NCBI GenBank assembly: GCA_947632545.1
Contig: CANRPP010000008.1
Location: forward strand, 1 to 47,273
Length of the DNA: 47,273 bases
DNA from: an uncultured Bacilli bacterium
Lineage (GTDB): Bacteria; Bacillota_I; Bacilli_A; RF39; UBA660
Direction: 5' to 3'
Below the pieces are notes generated by a model. The model saw nothing but the letters and a program-made list of their open reading frames with translations, did not search any database and was not told the origin of the DNA. Positions 35,275-44,986 of this stretch are shown piece after piece. The position numbers and the translations under genes are program-made. Numbering within the stretch: position 1 is the stretch's first letter; the number at the start of each line of letters is the position of its first letter.

Positions 35275-37776
35275 TTATGCTTTTTTTAATTTTTTTCTAT
35301 CATAAAATATAACTACTATAAATAAAATAAAACCTATTATACTTAAAATCTTGCCTATATTAAATAATGGAGAAGTATACTTAATTATAATTTTATGACT
35401 ACCTTTATTTAATTTAAATCCTAAAAAGGCTTTATTTACAATTTCTTTTTTTACTAATTTATTATCTACATATACTCTAAAACCATTATCATATGGAATA
35501 CTAGTTACAAAATAACCATTTGATTTCATATCAATATGTCCATAGATATTTTCATCATTAGTCTTATCTTTATCAACTTCAAATAAAGATAAATCATTTT
35601 TAACATTTCCTATATCTTCATACTTTAATTCATATACTCTAATATCATAAATATTATAATTATTTTTACTAAATGATATTTTTAATTTATCTAATTCATC
35701 ATTACTAGAAATAACATAATTAAAGGTTTTATTATTATTCTTATACATCCACTCTTTACAAGTTAATACATTATCTATACCATTAATAGATATTTTAGCA
35801 TCTCCATCTTTACAATTAGGAGTATCTTTTAATTTAAAACTAATTATTAAAATACTATCATTTAAAGATCTATTTATTTTTAATACTAATTTTGATTTAT
35901 CTTTACTTTTAATATTTATATATTTACCTTTTTTATTTATATTTAAATTTTTACTTTTTTCTACAGTATAATCTAATTTAATTTCTTTTATAGAATTTGT
36001 AACATCTTTAGTTGATTTTTTTGAAACAACTGCACTATTTAATAAAGTACCTATATTATAGGGATAACTAAGCCCATCAAAAATTTTTTCATTTGTAAGA
36101 TAAGATGTACCATAAAACATTGGCAATACATTTTCATTTTTATATATATTTTTACTTATTTTAGTATAACCAATAGGAACATCAGATTTTGAATATATAT
36201 ATTTTATTCCCATAAAAGTTTGAAATAATATATCATTATTTTGAGACATAACTAAATTATTTCTATATGATAAAGCATTATGAAATATTTTTTTATAAAA
36301 CTTTTTATATAATAAATTTGATACAGAAGAATATAAAGAGTCTTGATTATAATTAGATATATATACTTGATTTACATTTAGTAAAGTATCATCTAAATTA
36401 TTAAATCTTACAATATCTTTTTCTTTTTGTAATACTTTTTCTATTTCTTTATCAACTTTATTTGAAGAATTAATAAAATACTTTCCTTTTAAATATGTAT
36501 CACTAGCATTAGATACTAATAAGGTAGTGATTGGTACTACTAATAAAACTAAACATAATAATTTTTTATTAGTATAACCTTTATAATAAAAATAACTTAC
36601 TATAATTAATAATAATATATCTGGATAGAAAGCATAATTTTTATTAAGACAAAATAGTGATACAAAAATAACTATTATTGAAATTATATTAACATTAAAT
36701 AAAGAAATCTTTTTTTCAAAAAGAAGAGATATAAATTTACCTATTATAATACCAAATAATGGAATAAAAGGTATAAATATTTTATTTCTAAAATATAACA
36801 TTCCATTAAATAAATATATAAAAAATGGAATATTAATAATTATTAAAATTATATATACTAAATACTTATCTTCCTTTTTCTTTGAAAAAAATAAATAAAG
36901 AAGAGAAATAACTGCAATAGATGTAAAACCCATAGTATAATTACTATATAGTATAGCGTCTATATTAAATCTAGGTAATAATAAATTAAAATAATTAAGT
37001 GATAAGGATAAATCTTCTCTACCTGTTTTTAATACGTACATAGTTGGAAGTAATAAAATAGAACTCATTAAAACACCTATAAAAATTGGAAATAAATATT
37101 TTAATGCTTCATGTATCATATCTTTTATAACTACTTTCTTACATTTTTCTAAATATTTATATAATGCATATATACATAATACCCCTATACTTAAAACACT
37201 ATAATAATAACTAATCATTATTATTAGAAAAACACTTATTATAATTAAACCTCTATTTCCATTTTCAAAATATTTATCTGTACCAATTAATCCTAATACT
37301 AAAAAAGGAAGATAATCTACAAACATAAAATGTTTATGAAAATGATATAATATTGGACCTGTACAAAGTATTATTATTGTAGTTAATAAAGATACATCAT
37401 TTTTAAATTTATTTTTTAAAAAATAATACATAATAATACCAAAAACTATATATAATAGTGTATTAGTTATAATAATATAGTTAGTCATATTAATAAATGG
37501 AAATAAATATGACAATAAAATTATGGGATTAAGTAGACCATAATATGAAAAATTATATATATTTTGACCAGCACCTAAAGATAATGAAAAATTAGGAAAT
37601 AAATTTCCAGTTTTATAAAATAAATTTCTAAAATACTTTGGAAATACAATATGTTGAGTAGCCCAATCTATCTTTGAACCAAAAATACAATTTTCGGGAA
37701 TAGAAATAAAAAGCGCAATTAAACAAAATATAATTATTACATAATAATTTTTATCAATCTTAAATAACTTTTTCAT
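35275..37776 (-). CDS. yfhO: YfhO-family membrane protein
   Basis: An 833-aa polytopic membrane protein with about 12 helices in the first 430 residues, a large extracytoplasmic beta-rich domain (about 430-800), and a final helix with a basic tail (FDRKKLKKA). IDWATQHIVFPKYFRNLFY and SLGAGQNIYNFSYYGLLNPI are the first-loop motifs of YfhO/GT-C-like proteins; TSIPYDNGFRVYVDNK is the usual C-terminal YfhO strand. YfhO homologues in Bacillus and Listeria are implicated in lipoteichoic acid glycosylation. It lies 12 nt after obg, an unusual partner, and before the NDT-like gene. Confidence 0.85.
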   Translation of the reverse strand: MKKLFKIDKNYYVIIIFCLIALFISIPENCIFGSKIDWATQHIVFPKYFRNLFYKTGNLFPNFSLSLGAGQNIYNFSYYGLLNPIILLSYLFPFINMTNYIIITNTLLYIVFGIIMYYFLKNKFKNDVSLLTTIIILCTGPILYHFHKHFMFVDYLPFLVLGLIGTDKYFENGNRGLIIISVFLIIMISYYYSVLSIGVLCIYALYKYLEKCKKVVIKDMIHEALKYLFPIFIGVLMSSILLLPTMYVLKTGREDLSLSLNYFNLLLPRFNIDAILYSNYTMGFTSIAVISLLYLFFSKKKEDKYLVYIILIIINIPFFIYLFNGMLYFRNKIFIPFIPLFGIIIGKFISLLFEKKISLFNVNIISIIVIFVSLFCLNKNYAFYPDILLLIIVSYFYYKGYTNKKLLCLVLLVVPITTLLVSNASDTYLKGKYFINSSNKVDKEIEKVLQKEKDIVRFNNLDDTLLNVNQVYISNYNQDSLYSSVSNLLYKKFYKKIFHNALSYRNNLVMSQNNDILFQTFMGIKYIYSKSDVPIGYTKISKNIYKNENVLPMFYGTSYLTNEKIFDGLSYPYNIGTLLNSAVVSKKSTKDVTNSIKEIKLDYTVEKSKNLNINKKGKYINIKSKDKSKLVLKINRSLNDSILIISFKLKDTPNCKDGDAKISINGIDNVLTCKEWMYKNNNKTFNYVISSNDELDKLKISFSKNNYNIYDIRVYELKYEDIGNVKNDLSLFEVDKDKTNDENIYGHIDMKSNGYFVTSIPYDNGFRVYVDNKLVKKEIVNKAFLGFKLNKGSHKIIIKYTSPLFNIGKILSIIGFILFIVVIFYDRKKLKKA

Positions 37777-37788
37777 AAAATACCTCTT

Positions 37789-39072
37789 TTAATTTTTAAA
37801 ATCAAAATAAAAATCTAATATTCTAACTTGATCCCCTTCTTTAGCACCCATTTCTTCTAATTTTTCATCAATTCCTAATTTTCTTAACTTTCTAGCAAAT
37901 CTTAACATACCTTCTTCAGATGTAAATTTAGTCATTTTAAATAATTTTTCTATTTTTTCTCCTTTAATTACCCATAAGTCATCTTCTTCTTTTTCTATTG
38001 TATATGGTTCTTCCTTCTTAAATTTATATAAAACATGACTTTCAAAAGCATCTTCTTCATATAGTGGCGTATCAGGAAGCTCATCAAGAATTTCTGCTAG
38101 ATAATCAACTACTTTATCTAGTCCTTTATTAGTAGCAGCACTTACTTCAAATATTTTTATATCAGGATTATTTAATTTTTTCTTAAATTCAGATAAATTA
38201 TTATTAAATGTTGAGATATCAGACTTATTAGCAATTATTACTTGTGGCTTATTTAAAAGTTTTTTATTAAAGTTTTCTAATTCTTTATTGATTAAAATAT
38301 AATCAGCATATGGATCTCTACCTTCAGTTGCGGCCATATCAATTACATGTGCAATAACTTTAGTTCTTTCAATATGTCTTAAAAATTTATCTCCTAAACC
38401 ATCACCTTTTGATGCTCCTTCTATTAGACCAGGAAGGTCAGCAACTACAAAGCTTTTACCATTACTACTTTTAGTTACTCCTAAATTTGGAGTTAATGTG
38501 GTAAAGTGATAAGCTGCGATTTTAGGTTTTGATTTTGAAATACATGAAATAATAGTACTTTTACCAACACTTGGAAATCCAACTAGACCAACATCTGCTA
38601 GCATCTTAACTTCTACTTTTAAGTTTTTTTCTTCGCCTTCTTCACCATTTTCTGAAAAATCTGGTGCTGTATTAGTTTGAGTTTTAAAAGCAGTATTACC
38701 ACGTCCACCGCGTCCACCTTTAGCAACAATAACACGTGCATCTTTTTCTTTTAAATCACCTATAATTAGTCCAGTATCAATATCTGTTACAACTGTACCT
38801 TGAGGCACTTTAACTATTAGTGGTTCTGCTCCTTTTCCATGTTGATTTTTACCACGTCCATTTTCACCTTTTTTAGCTTTAAGTGTTTTTTGATAACGTA
38901 AATCAAGTAATGTATGTAAGCCAGTATCAACTTCAAATATTATATCACCACCATGACCTCCATTACCGCCATAAGGTCCACCCATAGCAATATATTTCTC
39001 ACGACGAAAAGCAGTACAACCATCTCCACCACGACCAGCTATGACTTTAATTTCCACCTCATCAACAAACAT
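37789..39072 (-). CDS. obg: GTPase Obg (CgtA), 50S assembly/stringent response
   Basis: A 427-aa GTPase. The glycine-rich Obg fold (about 1-158) starts FVDEVEIKVIAGRGGDGCTAFRREK. The G domain has G1 GFPSVGKST, TTLTPNLG (G2), DLPGLIEGA (G3), NKSD (G4) and SAATNKG (G5). The C-terminal OCT domain (about 350-427) ends LGAKEGDQVRILDFYF-like. Obg binds the 50S subunit late in assembly and senses ppGpp. It belongs to the conserved rplU-prp-rpmA-...-obg cluster. AGAGGGTCTAT precedes the ATG. All motifs intact. Confidence 0.97.
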   Translation of the reverse strand: MFVDEVEIKVIAGRGGDGCTAFRREKYIAMGGPYGGNGGHGGDIIFEVDTGLHTLLDLRYQKTLKAKKGENGRGKNQHGKGAEPLIVKVPQGTVVTDIDTGLIIGDLKEKDARVIVAKGGRGGRGNTAFKTQTNTAPDFSENGEEGEEKNLKVEVKMLADVGLVGFPSVGKSTIISCISKSKPKIAAYHFTTLTPNLGVTKSSNGKSFVVADLPGLIEGASKGDGLGDKFLRHIERTKVIAHVIDMAATEGRDPYADYILINKELENFNKKLLNKPQVIIANKSDISTFNNNLSEFKKKLNNPDIKIFEVSAATNKGLDKVVDYLAEILDELPDTPLYEEDAFESHVLYKFKKEEPYTIEKEEDDLWVIKGEKIEKLFKMTKFTSEEGMLRFARKLRKLGIDEKLEEMGAKEGDQVRILDFYFDFKN

Positions 39073-39086
39073 ATAGACCCTCTTTT

Positions 39087-39578
39087 CTATTTTTTTACTT
39101 TAATATTATTATCCTTCATAATATAATTTTTATCAATATAATTAAATAATAATATAACATCATCCTTTACAGAAATTTCATTATTATATCCATGTATAAA
39201 AATTATCTCACTACCAAATGCTTTTATTTCTGGCTTACTTTTATATTCTGGAATAGTATAATTAATAAATTTCATTTCATCTTTATTATTTTTATTAAAA
39301 AGATCAATTATAGTATTAATATATTTATTATAAAAAATTACTTTTCCAATAAGTCCTAAATCACTATATTTATCTATTTTATCTAGCATAACAGCAAAAT
39401 CATCAATACTACATGTTTTTTCTTCTACTAATGAAATTAAATTAGAAGTTACATCAAATATGCTATTTTTTAAGGCAATAAGTCCATTCTCACCATGTAA
39501 TATTCTTTTTTCTGTCTCTTTTTTTAATATATCATCAATTCCCATTAAGTATTTTTTATCTATTTTTTTATCACTCAT
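39087..39578 (-). CDS. Unknown protein in the spo0B position between rpmA and obg
   Basis: A 163-aa protein, not recognised. Soluble and mixed alpha/beta, with DVTSNLISLVEEKTCSIDDFAVMLDKIDKYSD as a helical segment. In Bacillus this locus holds spo0B, but no HPt-like HxxxN/phosphotransfer motif is visible here, so it should not be called Spo0B. The track start (39602) is too far upstream; ATG 39578 follows AAGGAGTGATAAA. It comes after an intrinsic terminator downstream of rpmA, so its level and that of obg may be set lower than the ribosomal proteins. Confidence 0.72.
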   Translation of the reverse strand: MSDKKIDKKYLMGIDDILKKETEKRILHGENGLIALKNSIFDVTSNLISLVEEKTCSIDDFAVMLDKIDKYSDLGLIGKVIFYNKYINTIIDLFNKNNKDEMKFINYTIPEYKSKPEIKAFGSEIIFIHGYNNEISVKDDVILLFNYIDKNYIMKDNNIKVKK

Positions 39579-39599
39579 TTTATCACTCCTTAATTTAAT

Positions 39600-39619
39600 C
39601 AAAAAAGAGCCTTAGGCTC
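39600..39619 (-). terminator. Intrinsic (possibly partial) terminator after rpmA
   Basis: GAGCC-TAA-GGCTC followed by T6 on the minus strand. It lies between rpmA and the rest of the conserved cluster, so some read-through to obg, or another promoter, is expected. Confidence 0.8.
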
Positions 39620-39624
39620 CTTTA

Positions 39625-39915
39625 TTACTCTGCTACTGAATAAACAGATGCTTGTTTCTTATCTCTTCCTAAACGTTCATATTTTACTATACCATCAATT
39701 GTTGAATATAGTGTATCATCATTTCCACGTCTTACATTAGTACCAGGAAAAATTTTAGTACCACGTTGACGATATATAATGCTTCCAGCAGTAATAAATT
39801 CACCATCTGCTCTTTTAGCACCAAGTCTACGTCCAATTGAATCACGACCATTTGATGTAGAACCTTGACCTTTATGATGAGCAAATAACTGAATATTTAA
39901 TTTTAATAATCTCAT
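39625..39915 (-). CDS. rpmA: 50S ribosomal protein L27 with Prp-cleaved leader
   Basis: A 96-aa protein at the ribosomal peptidyl-transferase centre. The mature part starts [21 protein letters not shown]. The 11-residue leader [11 protein letters not shown] ends in the Bacillota L27 cleavage motif, removed by the cysteine protease Prp to free the N-terminal tail that reaches the P-site tRNA. The prp gene is directly upstream (12-nt gap), as in other Bacillota. AAGGAGGAATATCG precedes the ATG. A terminator follows. The same KLNIQxFA motif appears on L32 in this window. Confidence 0.97.
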   Translation of the reverse strand: MRLLKLNIQLFAHHKGQGSTSNGRDSIGRRLGAKRADGEFITAGSIIYRQRGTKIFPGTNVRRGNDDTLYSTIDGIVKYERLGRDKKQASVYSVAE

Positions 39916-39927
39916 CGATATTCCTCC

Positions 39928-40230
39928 TTAATTTATTTGAATATATTCTTTATAATCATTTTCTAATTCCTTTAAAAGATTAATCATATTACGAATTAAA
40001 ACTTGAGTAGTTCTATCATTACTATTTATTTTAATAGACATACCTTCTTTACTAACCGTATAAACTAAACTATCTTTATCTAAAGATATAATACCATTTA
40101 CTGTAGTAGTAACAATACTACTAACTGCACTACAAACTATATCTTTTCCAAAATCATCATACATAGCATGACCAAGTATATTTACTTTAGTATAATATGT
40201 ATCTTTTTTTTCTACTTTAACTTTAATCAT
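39928..40230 (-). CDS. prp: Ribosomal-processing cysteine protease Prp
   Basis: A 100-aa protease (YsxB family) that cleaves the N-terminal extension of L27. The catalytic His is in ILGHAMYDDFGKDIV (H21) and the catalytic Cys follows in DIVCSAVS (C33), matching the H22/C34 pair of the Staphylococcus enzyme. It lies between rplU (2-nt gap) and rpmA. The presence of an identical-style extension on L32 makes L32 a candidate second substrate. Confidence 0.96.
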   Translation of the reverse strand: MIKVKVEKKDTYYTKVNILGHAMYDDFGKDIVCSAVSSIVTTTVNGIISLDKDSLVYTVSKEGMSIKINSNDRTTQVLIRNMINLLKELENDYKEYIQIN

Positions 40231-40232
40231 AA

Positions 40233-40535
40233 TTAACCATTAATTTTTGTGATTTTAATTTTAGTATATGGTTGTCTATGTCCTTGAGTTTTACGGTTAG
40301 ATCTATCTTTAGATTTATATGTAAAGATTTTAATTTTCTTTTGCTTACCGTTTTTAATAACTTCACCTTCAACAGTTGTACCATCAAGATACGGATTACC
40401 AACCTTACTATCAATCATTAACACTTGGTCAAAAACAACTTTATCGCCTTCTTTGGCATTTAACTTTTCAACAAAAATTTCATCATTTTCTTTAACAAAA
40501 TATTGTTTTCCACCAACTTTAATTACAGCGTTCAT
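40233..40535 (-). CDS. rplU: 50S ribosomal protein L21
   Basis: A 100-aa 23S rRNA-binding protein. Signature: AVIKVGGKQYFVKENDEIFVEKL, GDKVVFDQVLMI, and the basic C-terminal KSKDRSNRKTQGHRQPYTKIKI. It is the first gene of the rplU-prp-rpmA operon. AAAGGAGGTATATTA precedes the ATG. Expression is probably governed by the L21 leader upstream, which carries three hairpins. Confidence 0.97.
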   Translation of the reverse strand: MNAVIKVGGKQYFVKENDEIFVEKLNAKEGDKVVFDQVLMIDSKVGNPYLDGTTVEGEVIKNGKQKKIKIFTYKSKDRSNRKTQGHRQPYTKIKITKING

Positions 40536-40546
40536 TAATATACCTC

Positions 40547-40634
40547 CTTTATTTATAACTTAAGACTCGCTCTTAAGGTACAAGTAAACTTGTTTTTACC
40601 TTTTCAATGCGGTTTGAGCATGAGGCGTCAAACG
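40547..40634 (-). ncRNA. L21 leader (cis-regulatory 5'UTR of rplU)
   Basis: The transcript leader before rplU can form GTTTGA..TCAAAC, ACAAG-TTTA-CTTGT and CTTAAG-AGCGAGT-CTTAAG, the last just upstream of the ribosome binding site. Position and hairpin layout fit the L21 leader family of Bacillota, thought to bind a product of the operon to repress it. The family call rests on position and fold rather than alignment. Confidence 0.7.
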
Positions 40635-40639
40635 TAAAA

Positions 40640-40669
40640 ATTATATCATATTTATATTTAATTTGTCAA
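40640..40669 (-). promoter_or_regulatory. Promoter of rplU-prp-rpmA
   Basis: -35 TTGACA (40669-40664), 18-nt spacer, -10 TATAAT (40645-40640); start near 40633, giving a leader of about 98 nt. Confidence 0.85.
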
Positions 40670-40677
40670 ATCTATAT

Positions 40678-41382
40678 TTATCTATTCTTATAACTATTAA
40701 AAGATATTATTTTATTTCCTGATAAATTCCTTTTTACTTTAGATTTTTGTTTATTTTTAATAGTATCATTAGTATTAGTATTATTATAATTATCTATCAT
40801 AGTTACAATATCATCAATACCAATATAACTAGAATCCATATATTTTAATCCTTCTAAATAACAGTCAATATTAACATCACTATCATTAAGTAAAGCAAGA
40901 CTAAAAGCATATCTATTTAAGGTTAACATATCATCTAAATAACAATCTTTTATTTCTTTATCTTGATAATAAGAATACGTAACGTCAAATAATTTATCCC
41001 AATCACTTGGTTTTATATCAATACCCTTAATATTACATATTTCTGAATATACATCAAATTCATATACTACTAATCCTTGAACCATATCCTTATAACAACC
41101 ATTATTAAGAAGCAATAGTTTCTTTATTTCCTGATTATCTAAATCATAATATTCAATTATATCATCGTCATTTAAATCATAATCTTCAGTTTTATCATCG
41201 TCATTTAAATCATTATATTCTTTTAATATATCTTCAGTTAAAAAATCTTCTATATATCTCATACCATTTTTTTCTATATATTCTCTTATTTTTGAATCAT
41301 TATAAAAATCATTATTTCCTAATGCTCTTTGTTGAATTACTTCTAATTCTTCAGTAATTAATACTTCTCCTTCATTATCCAT
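40678..41382 (-). CDS. Unknown acidic 234-aa protein
   Basis: Not recognised. Strongly acidic, no signal or membrane helix. It has a short internal repeat (NDLNDDDKTEDYDLNDDDIIEYYDLDN region, about residues 55-80), where an 11-12 residue unit occurs two to three times. The C-terminus is basic and polar (KNKQKSKVKRNLSGNK), giving opposite charge at the two ends. It has its own extended -10 promoter, AGGAGGGT ribosome binding site and a terminator upstream, so it forms a single-gene unit after the HPt-REC genes. Function unknown. Confidence 0.72.
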   Translation of the reverse strand: MDNEGEVLITEELEVIQQRALGNNDFYNDSKIREYIEKNGMRYIEDFLTEDILKEYNDLNDDDKTEDYDLNDDDIIEYYDLDNQEIKKLLLLNNGCYKDMVQGLVVYEFDVYSEICNIKGIDIKPSDWDKLFDVTYSYYQDKEIKDCYLDDMLTLNRYAFSLALLNDSDVNIDCYLEGLKYMDSSYIGIDDIVTMIDNYNNTNTNDTIKNKQKSKVKRNLSGNKIISFNSYKNR

Positions 41383-41407
41383 ATATACCCTCCTGAAACT
41401 AGATGTT

Positions 41408-41416
41408 ATTATACCA
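41408..41416 (-). promoter_or_regulatory. Extended -10 promoter of the acidic 234-aa gene
   Basis: TGGTATAAT (41416-41408), about 26 nt before the ATG. Confidence 0.55.
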
Positions 41417-41427
41417 TAAAATTATTA

Positions 41428-41454
41428 AAAAGAAAAGAAATAATAAATTATTTC
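41428..41454 (-). terminator. Terminator of the phosphorelay operon
   Basis: GAAATAA-TTTA-TTATTTC followed by TTTTCTTTTT on the minus strand, next to the stop of the second HPt-REC gene. Confidence 0.75.
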
Positions 41455-42240
41455 CTATATTTGATCATTAAAATAAATTGTTTTATCAAGTACTTGTTTT
41501 ACATCTCTTTCATTAAAAGGCTTTACTAATATATCAACTACACCATAAGAAAATACTCTATCCCTAGTTTCTTTAGAATTATCACTTGTAATAATTGATA
41601 CAGGAATTGTTGAAAATAAATTATTTGTTTTAAAATAATCTAATACATCATAACCACCAATACCAGGCATATTTAAATCTAATAAAACTGCTACTATTTT
41701 GTGTTCATCATTATTCGATATATAATTAATTGCTTCATTACCATCAGTTGCTACTTTAACATTATATATAGAACTAAATATTTTTTGAACAAAATTTCTA
41801 GTAACATTAGAATCATCAACTATTAATATTGTTTTATCCTTTATTGTATCTACTTTTTCTTCTACAGGTTTAACAACTATTTCACGTCCTAAATATTCTT
41901 GTACTAAATTAACAATTCTATTAGCTTCAGTTATTAATTCATCATAGTGATCAACTACATAAAACATATTATTTTTCTTACTTTCCATTTCATGATTATA
42001 TGAAATATCAGCTAATTTATCAAATCCAAAATATTTAGAATCACTTTTTAGAGCATGAACTTCTATAGCATAATTAGCCATATCAGATATTTCTTTATAC
42101 TTTTTTATTCTTTCAAGTCTATTACCTACCTCATTTAAAAAATCTTCTAATGTAGAATCATACATTTGCATATCTCCAAATAATTCTAGACTTTTTTCTA
42201 TATTAACTCCATTTGATATTAATAAATTTACATCTTTCAT
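41455..42240 (-). CDS. HPt-REC phosphorelay protein (copy 2)
   Basis: A 261-aa soluble protein. The N-terminal HPt domain (about 1-118) starts GVNIEKSLELFGDMQMYDSTLEDF and has phospho-acceptor H62 in EVHALKSDSKYFGF. After a short linker comes a receiver domain (about 137-258): ILIVDDSN, phospho-acceptor D188 in AVLLDLNMP, IITSD and VKPF. No output domain follows. It is paralogous to the 275-aa gene immediately upstream (8-nt gap), sharing the same two-domain order. It probably exchanges phosphate with the hybrid kinase of the operon. AGGTGATAAT precedes the ATG. Confidence 0.9.
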   Translation of the reverse strand: MKDVNLLISNGVNIEKSLELFGDMQMYDSTLEDFLNEVGNRLERIKKYKEISDMANYAIEVHALKSDSKYFGFDKLADISYNHEMESKKNNMFYVVDHYDELITEANRIVNLVQEYLGREIVVKPVEEKVDTIKDKTILIVDDSNVTRNFVQKIFSSIYNVKVATDGNEAINYISNNDEHKIVAVLLDLNMPGIGGYDVLDYFKTNNLFSTIPVSIITSDNSKETRDRVFSYGVVDILVKPFNERDVKQVLDKTIYFNDQI

Positions 42241-42248
42241 ATTATCAC

Positions 42249-43076
42249 CTATATAATAGTAGCATAATCAATTGTTTTTTCTATAACACTTTTAACATTT
42301 TCTTTTGAAAATGGTTTATTAAGCATATCTACTATAGGATAAGTAAATGCTTTATCAATAGATTCTTTATCGCTAGCACCAGATATTATTGATACAGGAA
42401 TTTTTGAAAATAAATTATTTTCTTTAAAATAATTTAATACATCAAAGCCACTAACTACAGGCATATTAAGATCAAGTAAAAGAGCTGCTATCTTATCTTG
42501 ATTAGAATTAACTATATTAAGTACTTCTTGTCCATTAGATGCCATTAATACTTCATACTCATTACTAAATATTTCTTTAACAAAATCTCTAATAATATTA
42601 GAATCATCTGCTACTAAAATAGCTTTATTATGTTGAGTAACCATATTTACTTCTTCTGGAGAAACTACTTGTACTGTTTGTTGATTAGTAGGTACAGTTG
42701 TGTTATTAGAAGAAGGTATGCTACCTAAATAATTTCTAACTATAGTAATTATCCTATTAGCTTCAGTTATTAATTCATTATAATGATTATTAACACTAGT
42801 AATATCACCAGCTTTACTAGCCATTTCATGTTTATATGCTATATCAGCTAAAATAGTAAAACCTAAATATTTAGAATCACTTTTTAATGAATGAACTTCT
42901 ACTGCATAATTAGCCATATCAGACATTTCTTTATATGTTTTTATATTAGCCATTCTATCGTCATAAGATTTTGAAAACTCCTCAATTATTTGATTATACA
43001 TATCAATATCTCCAAGTAATTCTATACCAGCTGAAACATTAACACCATTAGCTACTAAATAATTTGTATCTTTCAT
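42249..43076 (-). CDS. HPt-REC phosphorelay protein (copy 1)
   Basis: A 275-aa soluble protein. HPt domain (about 1-118) with H62 in EVHSLKSDSKYLGF, then a Ser/Thr/Gln-rich linker of about 30 residues (longer than in copy 2), then a receiver domain with VADDSN, phospho-acceptor D202 in LLLDLNMP, and LNKPF at the end. No DNA-binding or enzymatic output domain. It lies 40 nt after the hybrid kinase; TGGTATAAT in that gap suggests an additional internal promoter. The near-identical HPt parts of the two copies show a tandem duplication, with linkers and receivers diverging. Confidence 0.9.
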   Translation of the reverse strand: MKDTNYLVANGVNVSAGIELLGDIDMYNQIIEEFSKSYDDRMANIKTYKEMSDMANYAVEVHSLKSDSKYLGFTILADIAYKHEMASKAGDITSVNNHYNELITEANRIITIVRNYLGSIPSSNNTTVPTNQQTVQVVSPEEVNMVTQHNKAILVADDSNIIRDFVKEIFSNEYEVLMASNGQEVLNIVNSNQDKIAALLLDLNMPVVSGFDVLNYFKENNLFSKIPVSIISGASDKESIDKAFTYPIVDMLNKPFSKENVKSVIEKTIDYATII

Positions 43077-43116
43077 ATTATCACACCCTAACTATAATAA
43101 ATTATACCATATTAAA

Positions 43117-44955
43117 TTACTTATTTAAATACTTTAAAATAATATTATTTAATTCCCCTTTATCAATCGGTTTAGCTAAATAATCAGTAAATCCTTCATT
43201 TAAATATTTCTCTCTCATACCAGCTATTGCATTAGCAGTTAAAGCAATTACAGGTATATTAAATGAATCTATTTCTTTTAATTTTTTTAATGTCTCTACT
43301 CCACTCATTTTAGGCATCATATCATCCATTAATATTAAATCATATTTATTACCAGAGTTAATTTTATCAATACATAAAAATCCACTATCAACTTCTTCTG
43401 TAATAACATTATATTTTTGTAATAGACGAGATGCAACTTTAAGATTAATTTGATTATCATCAACTATTAATATTTTCCTACCAGTTACATCTATAGGTTT
43501 TTCTTCTTGTACTTCTTTTTCTTCTTCTAGTACTTCTACTTGTGTTTCTATAATTTTTTGATCTATTGAAATAGTAAATTTAGAACCCTTGCCATATACG
43601 CTTTGTACTACAATTTTACCATTCATTAATTCTACTAATTTTTTAGTAATTGCAAGTCCAAGACCAGTACCTTCTATTGTTATATTTTTATCTAGATCAA
43701 GTCGTTCAAATTTAGAAAACAATTTATTTATATTTTCTTGTTTTATACCAATACCTGTATCTTCTACAGATATAATAAGTCTACATATATCATCTTTAAT
43801 AATAGAAGATACCCTAAAGTCTACATAACCTTCTCTTGTATATTTAATAGCATTAGTTAAAATATTTAATATTACTTGTTTAACTCTTGTATAATCTCCA
43901 TATAGTACATTAGGTATACTATTATCATAAGAATATTTGAATTCTAAAGGCTTATCTCCTAATCTACCTTTTGATAAAATAACTAACTCATCAAAAATAT
44001 CCCTAAATTTATACTCTGTATTAACTATTTCAATTTTACCAGATTCTATTTTAGAAATATCAAGTATTCCATTTACTATCTCAAGTAAACTATTAGATGC
44101 CATTACTATATCTTTAACCTCTTCTTTAGCATCTCCACCTATATCTTCTTCTAATAAAGCTTGAGAAAAACCTACAATAGCATTAAGAGGTGTTCTAATT
44201 TCATGTGACATACTAGATAAAAATTCACTTTTAGCTTGATTAGCTTTATCAGCTTGGTCTTTAGCAATATTTAATTCATTAATTAATTTCATATCTGGAT
44301 TTTCTATAGTAAAGTACATTATAAAAATTAAAAAGGTTTCCATTTCAGTAGACAATACAAGTGCAGGATTAGTTTTTTGAATTATACTAATTGAAAAAGC
44401 TCCTATTATAAAACACATTAAAGAAATAATTCTTTTCCTCTGATTTTTCAGTTTATTTATATTTATAATTAATAACAGCATAATTATAAATACAGCTAGA
44501 CCTGCTACAATATATACAATATTTGCTGCTGCACCATGTGAGTAGCAACCAATATCACTATTTTCCAATTTAATATTTAATATTATAACTAAAAATGATG
44601 ATAAAATAAATAATAAAAATATAATACCTTTAATTAATTTTTCTCTTTTTTCAATTAATTCATTTTTAAATATTACAAATATATTATATAAAAAGTAAAT
44701 AAAAGTAAAGAACAATTGATATAGTAAAAAGAGTTTATTTATAAAAATAGCTAAAATATTTTGTACACCAAGACCTTTTATTAAAAGAATACAACTTATT
44801 TCTAATATTATTCCAACTAAATTACTTATTAATAATATTGAAAATATTTTAGTTTCACGAGTATTTATATGCTTTTTAAAAAAAAATAATATATTAAGTA
44901 CAATACAATATAAAAATGATATACATAATAATCCAAATGCAACATTACTCCCCAT
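43117..44955 (-). CDS. 7TM hybrid sensor histidine kinase
   Basis: A 612-aa protein. Six or seven N-terminal membrane helices span about residues 5-217 with almost no extracytoplasmic domain, resembling 7TM-type sensors. A short coiled coil leads to HisKA (H251 in [16 protein letters not shown]), then an HATPase domain ([29 protein letters not shown]), then an acidic linker ([13 protein letters not shown]) and a receiver with D544 in [13 protein letters not shown]. All phosphotransfer residues are present, so phosphate can pass His-Asp and then to the neighbouring HPt proteins. AAGGAGTTGGATAT precedes the ATG. Signal unknown; membrane-embedded ligands are likely. Confidence 0.93.
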   Translation of the reverse strand: MGSNVAFGLLCISFLYCIVLNILFFFKKHINTRETKIFSILLISNLVGIILEISCILLIKGLGVQNILAIFINKLFLLYQLFFTFIYFLYNIFVIFKNELIEKREKLIKGIIFLLFILSSFLVIILNIKLENSDIGCYSHGAAANIVYIVAGLAVFIIMLLLIININKLKNQRKRIISLMCFIIGAFSISIIQKTNPALVLSTEMETFLIFIMYFTIENPDMKLINELNIAKDQADKANQAKSEFLSSMSHEIRTPLNAIVGFSQALLEEDIGGDAKEEVKDIVMASNSLLEIVNGILDISKIESGKIEIVNTEYKFRDIFDELVILSKGRLGDKPLEFKYSYDNSIPNVLYGDYTRVKQVILNILTNAIKYTREGYVDFRVSSIIKDDICRLIISVEDTGIGIKQENINKLFSKFERLDLDKNITIEGTGLGLAITKKLVELMNGKIVVQSVYGKGSKFTISIDQKIIETQVEVLEEEKEVQEEKPIDVTGRKILIVDDNQINLKVASRLLQKYNVITEEVDSGFLCIDKINSGNKYDLILMDDMMPKMSGVETLKKLKEIDSFNIPVIALTANAIAGMREKYLNEGFTDYLAKPIDKGELNNIILKYLNK

Positions 44956-44986
44956 ATATCCAACTCCTTACTATATTTATACAATT

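Noticed and set aside
39087-39578. Spo0B annotation by position
   Set aside because: Only the location matches; no HPt-like histidine motif or Spo0B-type sequence is visible.
40223-40414. 63-aa minus ORF inside rplU
   Set aside because: It is an alternative frame of rplU, which is clearly L21 with a strong ribosome binding site.
43589-44164. Plus-strand ORFs at 43589-43828 and 43937-44164
   Set aside because: They are antisense shadows of the hybrid kinase ATPase region.
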